A stretch of DNA of 64,000 nucleotides, from contig JBITNC010000001.1 of NCBI GenBank assembly GCA_050084985.1, positions 210,986,001 through 211,050,000 on the forward strand, written 5' to 3'. Each line of letters begins with the position of its first letter. Within the stretch, counting starts at the first letter, position 1. The notes beneath the pieces are model-generated. The model had not been told where the DNA came from and searched no databases. It saw nothing but the letters and a program-made list of their open reading frames with translations. This stretch comes from Nageia nagi (lineage: Eukaryota > Pinophyta). Positions 1 to 11,614 of this stretch are shown in pieces. A program made the position numbers and the translations under genes.

Positions 1-192
1 GGTCCTTACTAGTTCAACAATTTGATGCACGATATTCCTATGTAAGAGGGAGGAGCAACACCAAGATTGGTTGCATTAGTTGAGGCTACAATACCAAGTA
101 AAAAGACTAACTACATACGTAATTTTTCAATTTAATATATGATTAGAGGACTAGCAATGTAAACATTATTTTTAGGATGGAAAAAGACATGG

Positions 193-595
193 ATGGAGGC
201 TTTAGAGGTAGAGAACAAGAGGCTTAAGCCTTTAGAGGCATAGGTGGTAGGATTACAGGCCACACTTATAGCTCAAGATGCATAGATTGCTACATTAGAG
301 CAATTTATGAAGAGGTTGCAAGAGAGGGTGGATATGCCTCCACCTAATGAGTAGTGGGCTTTTATGCAAAACCTCATGGACTAGATTGAGGGAAAGGAGA
401 GTGAGATAGCCATACTTTACGAGAAATATGAGAGGGCCAAGGCTCTCTTATCAACTTAGGGGATCATCATTAGTGCTATATCTGGAGGAGTATCATTATC
501 AGGAGTCGGTAGTAGTAGCCATCAAGTTAGAAAGAGGATGGAAGATATTGCTAGTAGTGGGAGCAATGCCCACTAGTAGTTAGGCCATAGATTTT
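193..595 (+). pseudogene. Decayed coiled-coil ORF, probably transposon-derived
   Basis: One frame opens at ATG 193 and stays readable for about 130 codons, rich in Leu, Glu, Lys and Gln in heptad-like spacing (LEALEVENKRL near the start), with a Ser/Gly-rich tail. It is broken by five in-frame TAG codons at 241, 283, 352, 382 and 457, then a TAG TAG pair at the end. All are TAG, as expected if CAG glutamine codons decayed. The sequence just before the ATG ends in a T-rich TTTTTAG that could be an old splice acceptor. No family was recognised; coiled-coil tails of this kind occur in plant transposon proteins, but that is inference. Confidence 0.4.
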
Positions 596-633
596 AGGTC
601 CACCTCATATTGTACATTATGTGATTCATTTTG

Positions 634-658
634 ATATATATATATACACACACACACA
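634..658. repeat. (TA)n/(CA)n microsatellite
   Basis: A run of TA dinucleotides passes directly into a run of CA dinucleotides. It is a simple compound microsatellite. The following 659-1330 is AT-rich and shows no coding or repeat structure I can name. Confidence 0.85.
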
Positions 659-1330
659 TGATATTTTTTACTTCAATTCATGTATAAAAATGTGTTTGAT
701 TTATTTTATTTGCTTTATAGATGAATGTGAATGGTTTAGTTTTATTATTGCATAATGTGTTGTAAACTAAGCATGTAAAATCACATAATGCAAGTTTCAG
801 GAATAAGGAATAACCATCCATCCAAGTACAATATATGCAAATTTAAATAATAATGAATCCATAAAATGAACTACAATATTTATCAATTCATTTTAATATT
901 TTTAAACATGATTAAGCACTTGAAGCTCATAATAAATAATGAAAGGCACAATTGAATCTCCAATCTAGGCTATAAGGTACCAAGTGAATCCATTACACAC
1001 AAGTGCGAGTTTTTTCTTTATAACATTGTCAAATTTATGTTTTAATCACTTAAAATAATAAAAAAATACAATAAAGATAAACAAACTATTATTCTTTTAA
1101 TTTTGTTATGAGAAATGCACACCATTAATGGCCTAAAAATAGGTGGAATGTCACTAGCGACGTGGGTTTCAAGTTAGAGAATGGAAATTTTAAGAAATAA
1201 TGAAAGCATAATTTCCCCATGAAATGAAAAAGTTAATAAACAACAATTCACAATGGTTGAACAAAGAAATAACCTAGCTAATGTACACTATAGTTACAAT
1301 TCTTATATTTTAAGTAATAACTTTGCATAC

Positions 1331-2811
1331 CTAGGAAATTTTTTCAACCTTGACATATTTTACAAAGGTAGGAACAAAGAGAGGTACCTTTGTTTTTGCT
1401 TTTTTCATACCATGGGTGGCATATGAATAGTGATGCATACCATTAGTGACATTGAATTTCATTACTTGTCCATCATGCTTTGAGTTTTGATTGCTACATA
1501 TACATTTATTAGTGAAATAATAATTCAAACCATGTGAAGTACTTACCATACCAATATAGCCTTTAGGTTTTGGAGGAGGTAAAGGATTTGTGAACACCCT
1601 TAATTGTCTATTATCAGAGTACACAGGTCCATCATCTGTATTAGTATTATCATCCATCCTAATTGATTTCTTATCAATGAAATCCTGAATAATATGCCCT
1701 AGAGTCCTAAAATTCTTGTTAGATTTCTAGGTACCTTATGATAATTGCAAAATTCCCCATATCAAAAATTTTTAGGCATGCCATTAGGGAATTTAGGTTC
1801 AACAATAGGTGGAAGCTCAATAAGTTCCTCTTTCAATAACACATTAAGAATATTGTCAGCAATATCAATCAACTTTGTAAATTTCCTTTGAGGTTTATTA
1901 TTTCTTTTGGGGGTTTTCTTGTTATATGTTTAAGTTTTATGATTGTTATTATCAACATTATTGACTTCATATTTCTTATTTAGTTCAAGAGTGTTTACCT
2001 TCTTATCATATGTTTGAGGTTTGTTACTATGCATAGCATATAGTTTTTTAATACAAAACTCTTTTTTAAACAAAACATCCATCATTTCATCTAATTTCAT
2101 ATCATGATTAGAGATAACCAATAGCTTATACATAGGCAATAATGCACTTGCAAATGTATCTTTTAAATCTTGCTTAGGCATTGTAATCTTGTTAGCAATT
2201 TGTTTCCATTTTTTCACAAAATCAGCCAAATATTGGTTAGGCAATTGCTTAATTTTACACAAATCTTTAAAGTGAACTTTTTCAGCAATATTGTATTTAA
2301 AGTTTTGCAAAAATTGATGAATCAAATACTCATACTTATCAATACTCTTTTCAAGAAGAAGAAAGTACCATTTCAATGCATCATCTTTCAAGCTATGTGA
2401 AAATAATTTAGCAAGCAAATCTTTATCATGCATATATTCCATAGCTTCTTTTTGAAATTTTCTAACATGCATCCTAGGACCTTACAAACCATCAAACTTT
2501 GTAAATTTAATACTCTTTTTCCCATTGAGCACTTTAGAGATAATTATATTAGTCTAAGGACTCTTTAAACAAACCAAGAAACCATCAGTGTCATCATTAA
2601 GCAATTCCATTTCCAATTTCTTTATCCTTTCCTCAATTGGAGTTGAAACTACAATAGATGGATTTTGAACAATAGGCATATTATCTATTGGGGGTGGTGT
2701 AGGGGTTTGAGGTGGAACTTTTTCATTTCTAAGTTCATTCTCTTTAAGTACATGAAATGGTCCAACTCTATTTACTCTTTCAAGTTCCAAGTTATCAAGA
2801 AATTTCATCAC
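1331..2811 (-). pseudogene. gag of a Tat-like Ty3/gypsy retrotransposon, broken
   Basis: Read on the minus strand, one frame runs from 2811 to 1930 with two stops (a TAG after CLKSP and a TAA before GPRMHVRKF). It gives a Pro-rich N-terminus (PPQTPTPPP), then a Retrotrans_gag domain: KFDG, then FSHSLKDDALKWYFLL, FLQNFKYN and QYLADFVKKWKQIA are its recognisable core motifs. Further on, FTKLIDIADNILNVLLKEEL and the atypical knuckle start CNYHKVP (C-x2-H type, second half lost through a frameshift) lead into HIIQDFIDKKSIRMDD and the frame ending at 1331. This order is typical of Tat/Athila-type gag. The 5' LTR lies upstream at 3936-4650. No protease or reverse transcriptase is seen between 1330 and the window edge, so the element is truncated or non-autonomous. 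Confidence 0.75.
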
Positions 2812-3935
2812 AAACTATAATTATTGTGTATAAGACTCCAAATGAAAGGAACGATGTCCTAAACATCATGAAGGATCTCAATTTTAATATTATGCTCTTC
2901 TAATGACCAATCAGGGTTTTTCTTATAAGCATCATTAATAAGATTTGCAACTTATACTTGAAGCTAAGCATCACAATCACCATCTTGTATAATATCCTTA
3001 CCTTTAGGAAGTGTACCTATTTTAAAGTGATCAAGCTTGAGAATCAGGTAGTCATAATCTTCATCTTCACTTTCCTCTCCATCATTCTCAATAGCTACTT
3101 CACTTGGGGGCTTTGAATCAGGTAGTCATAATCTTCATCTTCACTTTCCTCTCCATCATTCTCAATAGCTACTTCACTTGGGGATTTGAAACATCTTTAT
3201 TTCCTTCAAGAGCATGTTCTATCTCAACTTCATTCAAGTCAATGGTGACATGTTCATAGAATGAAACATTGTTAGTGATGTTAGTATTGATAGTAGAAAC
3301 TCTCTATATTGTTGAACCTACATTTTCATAAGAAAATAAACTATTCGATGATTGTGAAGCTACAAAGTTATCTTCTAATAACTCATAATTTGTTAAGATA
3401 TCAATAATAGTTTCAACATTATGAGTAAGAAAATATTATAACTTTTCTCTATCATATAGTAATACTAGAATAGATCGAATATAGCTAGTCCTATATTTAA
3501 TTGTTCAATTTCAGCATTATCATCATAAGTATTCTCATGACTATTCAAACTTACATGCTCAAATTCATAATGTTCAATATTTATATCAAATCTATGAGGA
3601 GTTTCACCAATAATATCCATTTTCTTACTAGAGCTTATAGATTCACAGTCACTACAAGTATCATGGTTACCAGGGTGAGGTTCTTATAGAGGTAGGTCAA
3701 GGCTATGCCTAACACTTCTCTAAATATCATTAAAATTAACCTTTCCCCTATAAACTTTTGGTTGTTCTATGTTTAAATCTATTTTGAAATATAGGTAGAA
3801 AAAACCCTAGTTTTATCATTTTCTCTAGCTATTATTCAAAGAACTTCAGGTAGAGGGATGAATAATAGTAAAAATAGATTCATGAATTTTCAAAAAGGAT
3901 GCCCTAGGTGTGTAAGAATGTTAGGTTCACCAAAA
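2812..3935 (-). other. Retrotransposon leader with acidic ORF remnants
   Basis: This is the stretch between LTR copy 1 and gag on the minus strand. It holds coding-like pieces: MDIIGETPHRFDINIEHYEF starts at about 3620, and an Asp/Glu-rich piece (NDGEESEDEDYDYL) appears twice because of a tandem duplication. It ends in GTLPKGKDIIQDGDC and KNPDWSLEEHNIKIEIL. Several stops and a frameshift break it. It probably is the N-terminal part or an upstream ORF of the same element. Just inside the LTR the sequence TTTTGGTGAACC, shared with the other family A copies, marks the likely primer-binding site; I cannot assign the tRNA. Confidence 0.5.
3041..3183. repeat. Two tandem copies of a 74-bp unit
   Basis: A segment starting GAATCAGGTAGTCATAATC at 3041 is repeated at 3115 with about 69 identical bases in each copy. 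The 74-bp step is not a multiple of three, so it shifts the frame of the acidic ORF it lies in. The near-identity, set against the heavily decayed surroundings, means the duplication is younger than the element or was homogenised. Confidence 0.9.
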
Positions 3936-4650
3936 TGTGGACCCAAAAATGGTGTAATTAATAAATAAATACACAAATAAATAAATGATCTACAAATACA
4001 ATGATTATACAATGATATGCTCTTTATCAAATATACAATGAATGTACATGAAACACATAAACTTGATATAGAGTGGGAAAGTAGCTAGTTAATGTACAAT
4101 CCTCAAAGATAAAAAATAATGAATCTTCGAAGGATTGCAATCAAACCTCAAACAAGATCATAATGAATATTCGCTAGAATGGTACCATGAGTCATTCTTC
4201 AAAATCTGGACCTCTCGATCTAAAATACGCATGTCATTGGTTGCATGGAACTTGATGATTCATGTCACATGTAAATGAGAGATAATAGAGCTCAAAAAGT
4301 ATAACAAATTTCTCAATATAGGTGGTATCAAGAGACATGGTAAGTTTGTTGTTTAGGATAATCACCTATCAGAGAGATCCGATAGGGCTGTCAACCTTCA
4401 CTTCTTGTATTTATAACCTACAAGAAAATAGAAAGGAGTGAAAGTTGATACATAAAATAACAATAATCTTTTCTATAGTTAATATAATTTAAAATATAAA
4501 CCATGGTATATGATATTACATTGGTCCTAGCACATGGTATCGCATTGTAATTACAATTTATCTTGATTTTTGTATTATTACCAATTAATCATTTAATGAG
4601 TCTAAATATGATTTATTAAATAAATAATAAAACATTTTTAGGCTTCTACA
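3936..4650 (-). mobile_element. LTR of family A, copy 1
   Basis: On the minus strand the LTR begins TGTAGAAGCCTAAAAATG (4650) and ends GGGTCCACA (3936), 715 bp. It aligns along its whole length with the LTR pair at 50909-51617 and 55307-56017. Shared landmarks are the AT-rich first 60 bases, TTATAAATA (TATA-like), GATCTCTCT, an AGGTGG...CCACCT stem, and ATCCTTCGAAGATTCATT near the end. The gag remnant follows downstream on the same strand, so this is the 5' LTR. No partner LTR is in the window. Confidence 0.8.
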
Positions 4651-5599
4651 ATATTAGCTTGGCACCTTCATGATGACTTGTAGTGCACCATTGATAAGTT
4701 TATGGATGGAATTGCTTGATTCATTTATCCTTGTTGATATGAATATGTACATGATGCATCTAACTGATCTTATTTTTTAAGTTACTTGTAGTTTGTAGTT
4801 TTCTTCTTGAGACTGCAGATTACTTACTTTAGGAATGAAGGCTCATCATGTCAACTTCTGGTTGGATGACTACTTTATGTATATCGAAACTAGTTTTGGT
4901 TAATGATTGTATTATAAACCATTGGTTAGAATGGTAAACTAGTGAGTCTCAAACTAAGATCTTGCTTACTTTACAAATATGTAAAAGTTCTCATCTCCAA
5001 TTGTATTTGTATAGAGAAGAACTCTCTTTTACTCTCTCTTCTTCACTCTATCCTAATATTGCATTAAGGTGGAGTGTTGGAATATATAATGCATTATTGT
5101 AAGGTTTTGTAGGTTCTTCTTGTAAATTCACTAATACTTAAAATGTATCCCTAAATACCTTAAGTATTTAAGTGAATATGATAATATAATTTTATGCGAC
5201 ACTCCTTCTCATGAGCATGCCCATTGGGTAAAAGGGTGAAGCATGTCATATCTTTGTACAATGGTTAAAAGGGTGATCCAAGTGAGGATTTTGGCCCTCT
5301 TCTTAAAATCATAAAAAAAAAAAAGTTGAAGTAAAGTTATGCTTTAATAGTAGTGTTAGGAGAGGAAGAAAGAAGAGAGTTATCTTTATGAATGAGAAAG
5401 ATATTAGTTGGTGTATGTACTTTATTGTATGAGATGAACCACTTTATATGTTTGTCAAATTTTTGAGATTAGCTATTGTATTTATGCTTTGAATGTTGGT
5501 GTTTAAGAGAGCTTTCAAGTGATCTTAGTAGATTAGGATTTTGTTCTTTAAGTATTAAATCCTTTAGTTTCCATTGATTTTTAATGTTGTCCTTTAGGA
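4651..5599. other. No recognisable gene
   Basis: AT-rich sequence without a coding frame I can support. It contains an A12 run near 5310 and a pyrimidine-rich CTCTCTCTTC stretch near 5020-5050. Confidence 0.6.
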
Positions 5600-6330
5600 T
5601 TTAATGAGTTAAACATATTATTTCAAAATGAAAGGGCATTAAATTGTCTCCTCTTCTCCTATGTTTCCCACAATAAGGGATTATGATCAATGCCAATCTT
5701 AGGGTATCCTGTGAGTGTGGAGTCACCAAACTTAGTAATACAATCCTATAAAATAAACATTATATATAATGTTTCATGGATTTGATGCTCTCCACACTTT
5801 CCATTAGTCCAATTAAACTTGGTTCTCCTTAATTCCATATCCATAAGGTTATTCTCATTGATCAAAACAACAAAGTATCTCATGATATCCATGAATCCTT
5901 CCACCCTCCCAATTTATCAAAAGGATATAATTAAGTGTTGAAATCTCCCACTGCAATCCAACTAATGCCCCTAAAAGCTTCTCACATTTATTTTAAAGAG
6001 GATTATATAATTTGTAATGATAAACATTTCCTTCGTGTCCAAGGAAGTGAAAAAAATAGAATAAAAATTATAGCTAGAGATAATCAACCCACCTTCCTAC
6101 TTGTTAGTATCCCATAGGAACATAATGCCCCCTAATTTGCTAACGATATCAATTGCAACATAATCTACTTCCCTCCACAAAATATTTTTAATAAAGAGTG
6201 CTTTCCCTTTAATAACTTTGTTTCTTGAAGTAAAATCACCTTCAATTTCATATCCATTTTCAAAGCTATTAAAATTTTGTATCTTTTTGGGGGCACATAT
6301 CCCTCTTACATTACATGTTAGGATTTTCAT
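5600..6330 (-). pseudogene. LINE ORF2, AP-endonuclease domain, broken
   Basis: The minus strand starts at 6330 with MKILTCNVRGICAPKKIQ, the typical N-terminus of the endonuclease of plant L1-type LINEs. Further along are VAIDIVSKLGGIMFLWD, then in shifted frames WIAVGDFNT (with the catalytic GDFN), NLMDMELRRTKFNWTNGK, and IGIDHNPLLW, corresponding to the terminal SDH motif. A final PFHFE piece marks the end of the domain near 5600. Several frameshifts and stops separate these motifs. Reverse transcriptase is not seen, so the copy is truncated on its 3' side. The ORF1 remnant lies directly upstream on the same strand. Confidence 0.75.
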
Positions 6331-7430
6331 TGCTTTAAGAATTTTCTCCCCCCTCCCTCAAATAGGGTAGCTTAACCTCCCTTAGCAATGTCAGCTTTCA
6401 TTTATTGGTATCTCATGTCACCTTTTGAAGGTCTACTTGGGTGATCTTTTCCAACATTTCCTTGTTACTTCTTTTTTTTTTCTCTTTTTCCTTATTCAAC
6501 ATGGGGTTGATATAATAGTTTTCTACTAGTAATTTTAGTCCTCTTCCTCTCCCCAAAACTTTCTAATTGGTGTGGTAATGAGGATGGGATCAAGATCTTA
6601 CCCAATCTGATCGATCAAGCTTCGAGCTTCCCCCTCTTTCTAAGCCTCCACTAGCTCAAGGAATTGGCTTTCACGAACTCAATCCAACATATCACTTAGT
6701 TTTCCCATGCATGATTCATGGTCTTATTGGGTCTGTGAAATAATTTCCTATTCTCCTTGGTACTCCTCTTCAATCAATGCATCATCACCTTAAGTTGCCT
6801 TCTAATGTGCTTCCTCATTCTAACTTAAGTGATCTTCTTTCATCTCCTTTTCTTTGAGCATAGCCAACAAAACCTACTCTATTATCAATTGAGAGTATTT
6901 AAGGTATGTCATAACTCTCTCGTAAGTCAATTTCTCCCTTTTGGGAGCTTCCTTAGCTTGAGGATCAACCTCCATACTATAAAAGGCATTATTCATTGGG
7001 ATCGAATTGCTATCTTTCTCATGTAATGTTCCCAAGGCTTCATCCTTTTCTTGCCTATGAATTAGGCCTTTACTATTTTATTATTTCTTTTTTTTCTTTT
7101 CTTATTATTTCAATGGACAACATGAGGGCAGGTGGTCCTTTTTCTTACACACCTCACAAGTTTGAGGGGGTTTCATATTTGATTAGTTGTGTCTATTCAC
7201 CTGACTTTGACATAAAGTGAATAGAATCTGAGATAGTAGTCATCGGATAAATGCTAACACAAAGCCTTGCAAATATCATGCATGATTTAGCCCTAGTAGC
7301 CTTATCAATGATGATAAGGTCCCCAATCTAGTTGCCAATCCCTGCTAATATTTCATCATGTAAGTATTGTAATTGTAGTCCTAGGAGCCTTACCCAGATT
7401 GGGACTAATGTAACTTAAATATATGTTTTA
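6331..7430 (-). pseudogene. LINE ORF1 C-terminal part (DUF4283/zinc knuckle), broken
   Basis: On the minus strand from about 7400 the frame reads EILAGIGNQIGDLIIIDKAT, then RAKSCMIFARLCVSIYP and SDSIHFMSKSGE, matching the end of a DUF4283-type LINE ORF1. After a one-base shift a zinc knuckle CEVCKKKDHLPSCC follows (about 7118-7158), which fits C-x2-C-x4-H-x4-C exactly. Downstream the frame decays into charged and repetitive sequence up to the ORF2 start at 6330. With that ORF2 it forms one 5'-to-3' LINE remnant. Confidence 0.65.
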
Positions 7431-10400
7431 TTTAATAATACTAATGTTAATTTATTATATTTGTAGGTATTAAATATTTTAAGGATACTTGAATATTATT
7501 CACATCTAAATAATAAATAATCATAATTTTAAAACTTGAAATCAAAAGATCAAGAGCCCAAAATTCAAAATTGTGTAAATCTTATACATAAGTCGTATTC
7601 ACGAACTTACCAAGAGCATATTAGGATGAATTAGAATCTAAAATTTGGACTAATGGTATATTATGTCATGATAAATACATGTTTAAACTTTAAGAGCATT
7701 TGAACATGTGGTTCAAAAGTTATGAATATAATAAAATATCATATTTACAATTTTGACAATTGGAAATGATGTTAAAATCTACGTTTGAAGATATATCAAT
7801 AAACATGTTGATAATGACTCAAAGATAATTAAAAGATTAAATTTTGACTAAATTTACTTTGCATCATTAAGAATACATGGTCAAATTTTCATGGCTATTA
7901 GGTTTACGAGGAGAATGTTGTGGATGCTGTAAAATGATTTTTGGATATTTTTTACTTTAAAATTTCAAGAAACAACACTTACAACTAAAAGAAGCCCAAA
8001 TAATTATCCTTCCATGAATTGATAAAGAAATAAAGAGGAAAATTGAGTACCAAGTCAATAATTTGGAAGGATATTATATGTATTATTTAAGTAATTTTTA
8101 CAATAAAAAAGGGATCGACATTGCTAAAATGAAAAATCATACAAAATATTTAGGGGAGAGCATAAGTAAGATTAAATCTTCATAGTAGACTTTAACATTA
8201 AACACTTTGATGATTTATTCAACCCAATTGCATGATAGATTATACATGATTGTGATCAATGAGTTTGAAATGTCTATTCTTTGAGGATCATAATAGAATT
8301 TACTATTATTATAACCATGAATACTATAGCATCACTCTTTTATATGAGATTGCATTATATGTTGTTTTAGACTTAATGTAAATGTGCTCATATTTTGATA
8401 GCTATGTATTTTGAAATAATTTGTTGAAAAGTGATATATTCTGAATCTACTTAGACTATGTTCTTTATTAAGATAATTCTTAATTGGGAATAATACTAAC
8501 TTTGCATCACTTTCATTCCATCTAGTGATTTTAAGGAATTAAATTAGGTTATGCTCCCTCTTGTGTGATATTTGAGCAAATGTTATCTTCCACAAGACTA
8601 GATATGTGTATGAGGAATCTTGCAAAACCTACAAGATTGATAATTTAGAGAATGCATAACGCATACAAGAATTCTTCATTATTATAGTATTGCGCTCTAT
8701 TTTCTTTTTATTTATTTCTTTTATTTAAAATATTTTTTTCATTTTATATGTTACAAAATCCTAACGCAATTATATTATTTACAAGAAAATAAAAAAGATA
8801 AGAAAATAATTTATCATTAAATCTTATATTCATGCTTTTGAATCTAGAAAATACTGTTATGTTTTATTAATACATGTAATGCTTCATTTTTTATATAGGA
8901 GTTATGAGCTAGCCGGTCATAGCTCTGCAAATGTACAAGGTTCTTATAGGTCCTTTCAAAACTTTGGGTTTTTTTTTTATTAATATCAAATTTACCTAAT
9001 TTAAAAAAAAATTCTTATATTTAAAGATGATAGTTGTATTCAAACTTTCTAGGTGATACCAAGTGACTTGCTTATTTTGTCATTTTATTAATCTTTTATA
9101 TATACCTTGGGGTAGTTAGTCATTTCAAGAGGAGACAAGTAATGATGTTTCAACCACATGTTGATGATATTTTTTGGCTTGCTATGTCAAGATAGTATTC
9201 TTTAAGAGGAAAGAAATCACCATCAATAGTCATGATCTAACATTTAGGGTCTTATGTTTATTCTTTCATATCTCATTAATACCCTTCTTGTTGTCATTTG
9301 TTCATGGTGAATACTTTATTGAGATACCTTATACATTATTAAATTAATTATTAAAAACACAAATAGATACCAAGTTTATTTTAATATAAATCAATTTTAT
9401 TATTTATACTCCATAATCCTCCATAGTTATAAGAAGGTGGATCTTTCCTCTTCTAGACATCCGTATGTAACATCATCGTTATGAAATATAATATTTATGT
9501 GTGATGAGTGCGAGGTTAATTTTTTACCTATCATGCCAATAATCATTTCATATTTCTTATTATATTTCAAAACACAATTGACTAAATAGTTAAGGAAATG
9601 GTTCTTGAAAACTATTAAGTTTTAATTTAGATATGTCAAAAGGATGGTTGAACTATTATTGTTGTCAAATATGAGAATTTTATTTTTAATAAGATTCTTA
9701 GTAATATTTTGTAAGTTTAAGAAACATTTTATATCATGTTCTTTGGTTTTATTATATTAACAAAATTTATTATCTTTTTTCCAATGCAAGGTTCCCATAT
9801 AAAAGTTAATAGATTTCAATTAATGATAATTGATGTATTTTTTATATTGATTAATCCATGATATCCTTAAGTTTGTAATTAAACATTATAAACATTCTTT
9901 TCTCTTTCATTGTTCTATTGAGGGTTATTCTTTATTATCTATTATGAATCATATTTATTATATTATTAGTCTCATTTATATGTTTTTCTCTCCTAAATTC
10001 TCCATATTGAATTTGTTAATGTTAGAAGTGCTTCTAATAGGTTTCTAACTAGAGCTACCTACTTTAAGGAGAGTTCATAATTTCATGGTATAAGAAGGAT
10101 GAGAATTATAAGAAAGAGATGATAAATGATAGGTTGAGAGATATGATGAGATAGTATAGTGGAAGGAATAACCATGCCATTGATGGCTATAAAAGGTTAA
10201 ATAATGAATGTTATAAGAATTGTTATAATATTTTTCAAAAATAATATAGTGTTTTTGAATAATACTATAGTGTTTCTCAGTTATGGTAAATGATAAGTGA
10301 GATTGGACATTTATATTGGAATTTTTAGAGGAAATTTATTATTAAGATATGATATGTTAAAAGTGGAAATATGTTAATTAGAAGGTAGACAGAGTTGAGT

Positions 10401-11431
10401 TGAATAAGGATTATAGTTAATGTTTTAAAATAACTACAAGTATTAAATTACAAATTGCAACAATAATAATGGATAACGTTGGTTGAGAGGATAAATGGGG
10501 GATCTTCAAGTATGGTTCCATATCTTCATAACATATTAAGTAAGATATTCTTGTCGATTAAAAAAGTCTTCCAAGTATTAGGGATGGTGCAAGAGATAAT
10601 TTTTACCATTGTCATAGAGATCATGATTATAAGTAACTTGATAGTTGGATTATAGATCGAATCCTTTATCATCATTAGTAAATATATTATCTTGTTTATT
10701 AGTCCCTTCTTCTTTAGCTTCAATACTATAATTTGCATATTTATCCTTATTATTGTTTGATTTGTGTTAAATAAGAAAATCTATTTCAACTTTTAATCTA
10801 ACAATTCCTTAAAAATAATCATCTCTAAGTTTTTACCATAAATTTGTTATAAAAAATTTGCATTCACTAAATATATATCATATAAAAACTAAAAAATAAA
10901 GCATAACAAATTTAACATTATATACTATAACAATAAAAAATGATGAATAAAATATTATAAAAACGAAAATAAATAATGTTATCAAACCTAAAGCATGCAT
11001 AATTAAAAAATGCACTCAATATAATACTACAATATATTTGATATTTGTATAAATAATCATAATATGAAAATTCATAATAGCATCTTTAAATCTCCTACTT
11101 TCTATCATAATCGTCAAATTTAATTATTTTATGTATTTTCATATTTGCAATATTTATTTCAATTACCTATAGAAACACAACCTTTTATTTCGGTTACACG
11201 AATTCCTTAAAATCGCTTAACCAACTGAAATGACTCTCATATTTAAATTAAAATAATTTAAAAGCAAATTTTCTACATATTGAGCCGACATGTTAAAGAA
11301 CATGATAGTTCGCATACAAAAGCTTTTACTAGTAATTTTGCGCTGGTAACCTTACCTGTGTGCGCCCTATTACTCTTGATCTGCATTGTTCCACAGCTTT
11401 ACCAGTTGAATTTTGGTCACAGACGAAGCAG
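7431..11431. other. No recognisable gene; AT-rich intergenic DNA
   Basis: About 4 kb of very AT-rich sequence. No domain, LTR border or RNA gene could be recognised on either strand. A short minus-strand frame around 10526-10738 has no family resemblance. The last 250 bases before 11432 would be the promoter of the FLX-like gene; I see no clear TATA box. Confidence 0.5.
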
Positions 11432-11607
11432 GTATCATTTCGCTTATATAATTGTATCATTTGAAACCCCGGATGTTTAATGTTTGAATATTTTCCGTTA
11501 GGGTTTAAATGTCTTCCCTTAGGGTTTAAAAGACATTGTGTCGTAGGGTATTTGTTGTCATTCTTCAGAAATAAAAATTGATGTTGTTGAATGTACATAT
11601 TTGTTAG
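11432..11607 (+). other. Putative 5'-leader intron of the FLX-like gene
   Basis: A donor AGCAG|GTATCATTT at 11432 and an acceptor TTTGTTAG at 11607 flank 176 bp of T-rich sequence. The acceptor lies eight bases before the start codon at 11615. This is inferred only from splice-site appearance; an unspliced leader is equally possible. Confidence 0.4.
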
Positions 11608-11614
11608 GTTGATT

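Noticed and set aside
5066-5080. AAGGTGGAG followed by TGTTGGAATATATAATG as a copia polypurine tract and LTR start
   Set aside because: No RNase H remains upstream and no matching second LTR was found; the motif alone is too short.
10526-10738. Minus-strand frame of 70 codons in the AT-rich tract
   Set aside because: Composition is Ile/Lys/Leu-rich as expected from AT-rich DNA and no motif is seen.
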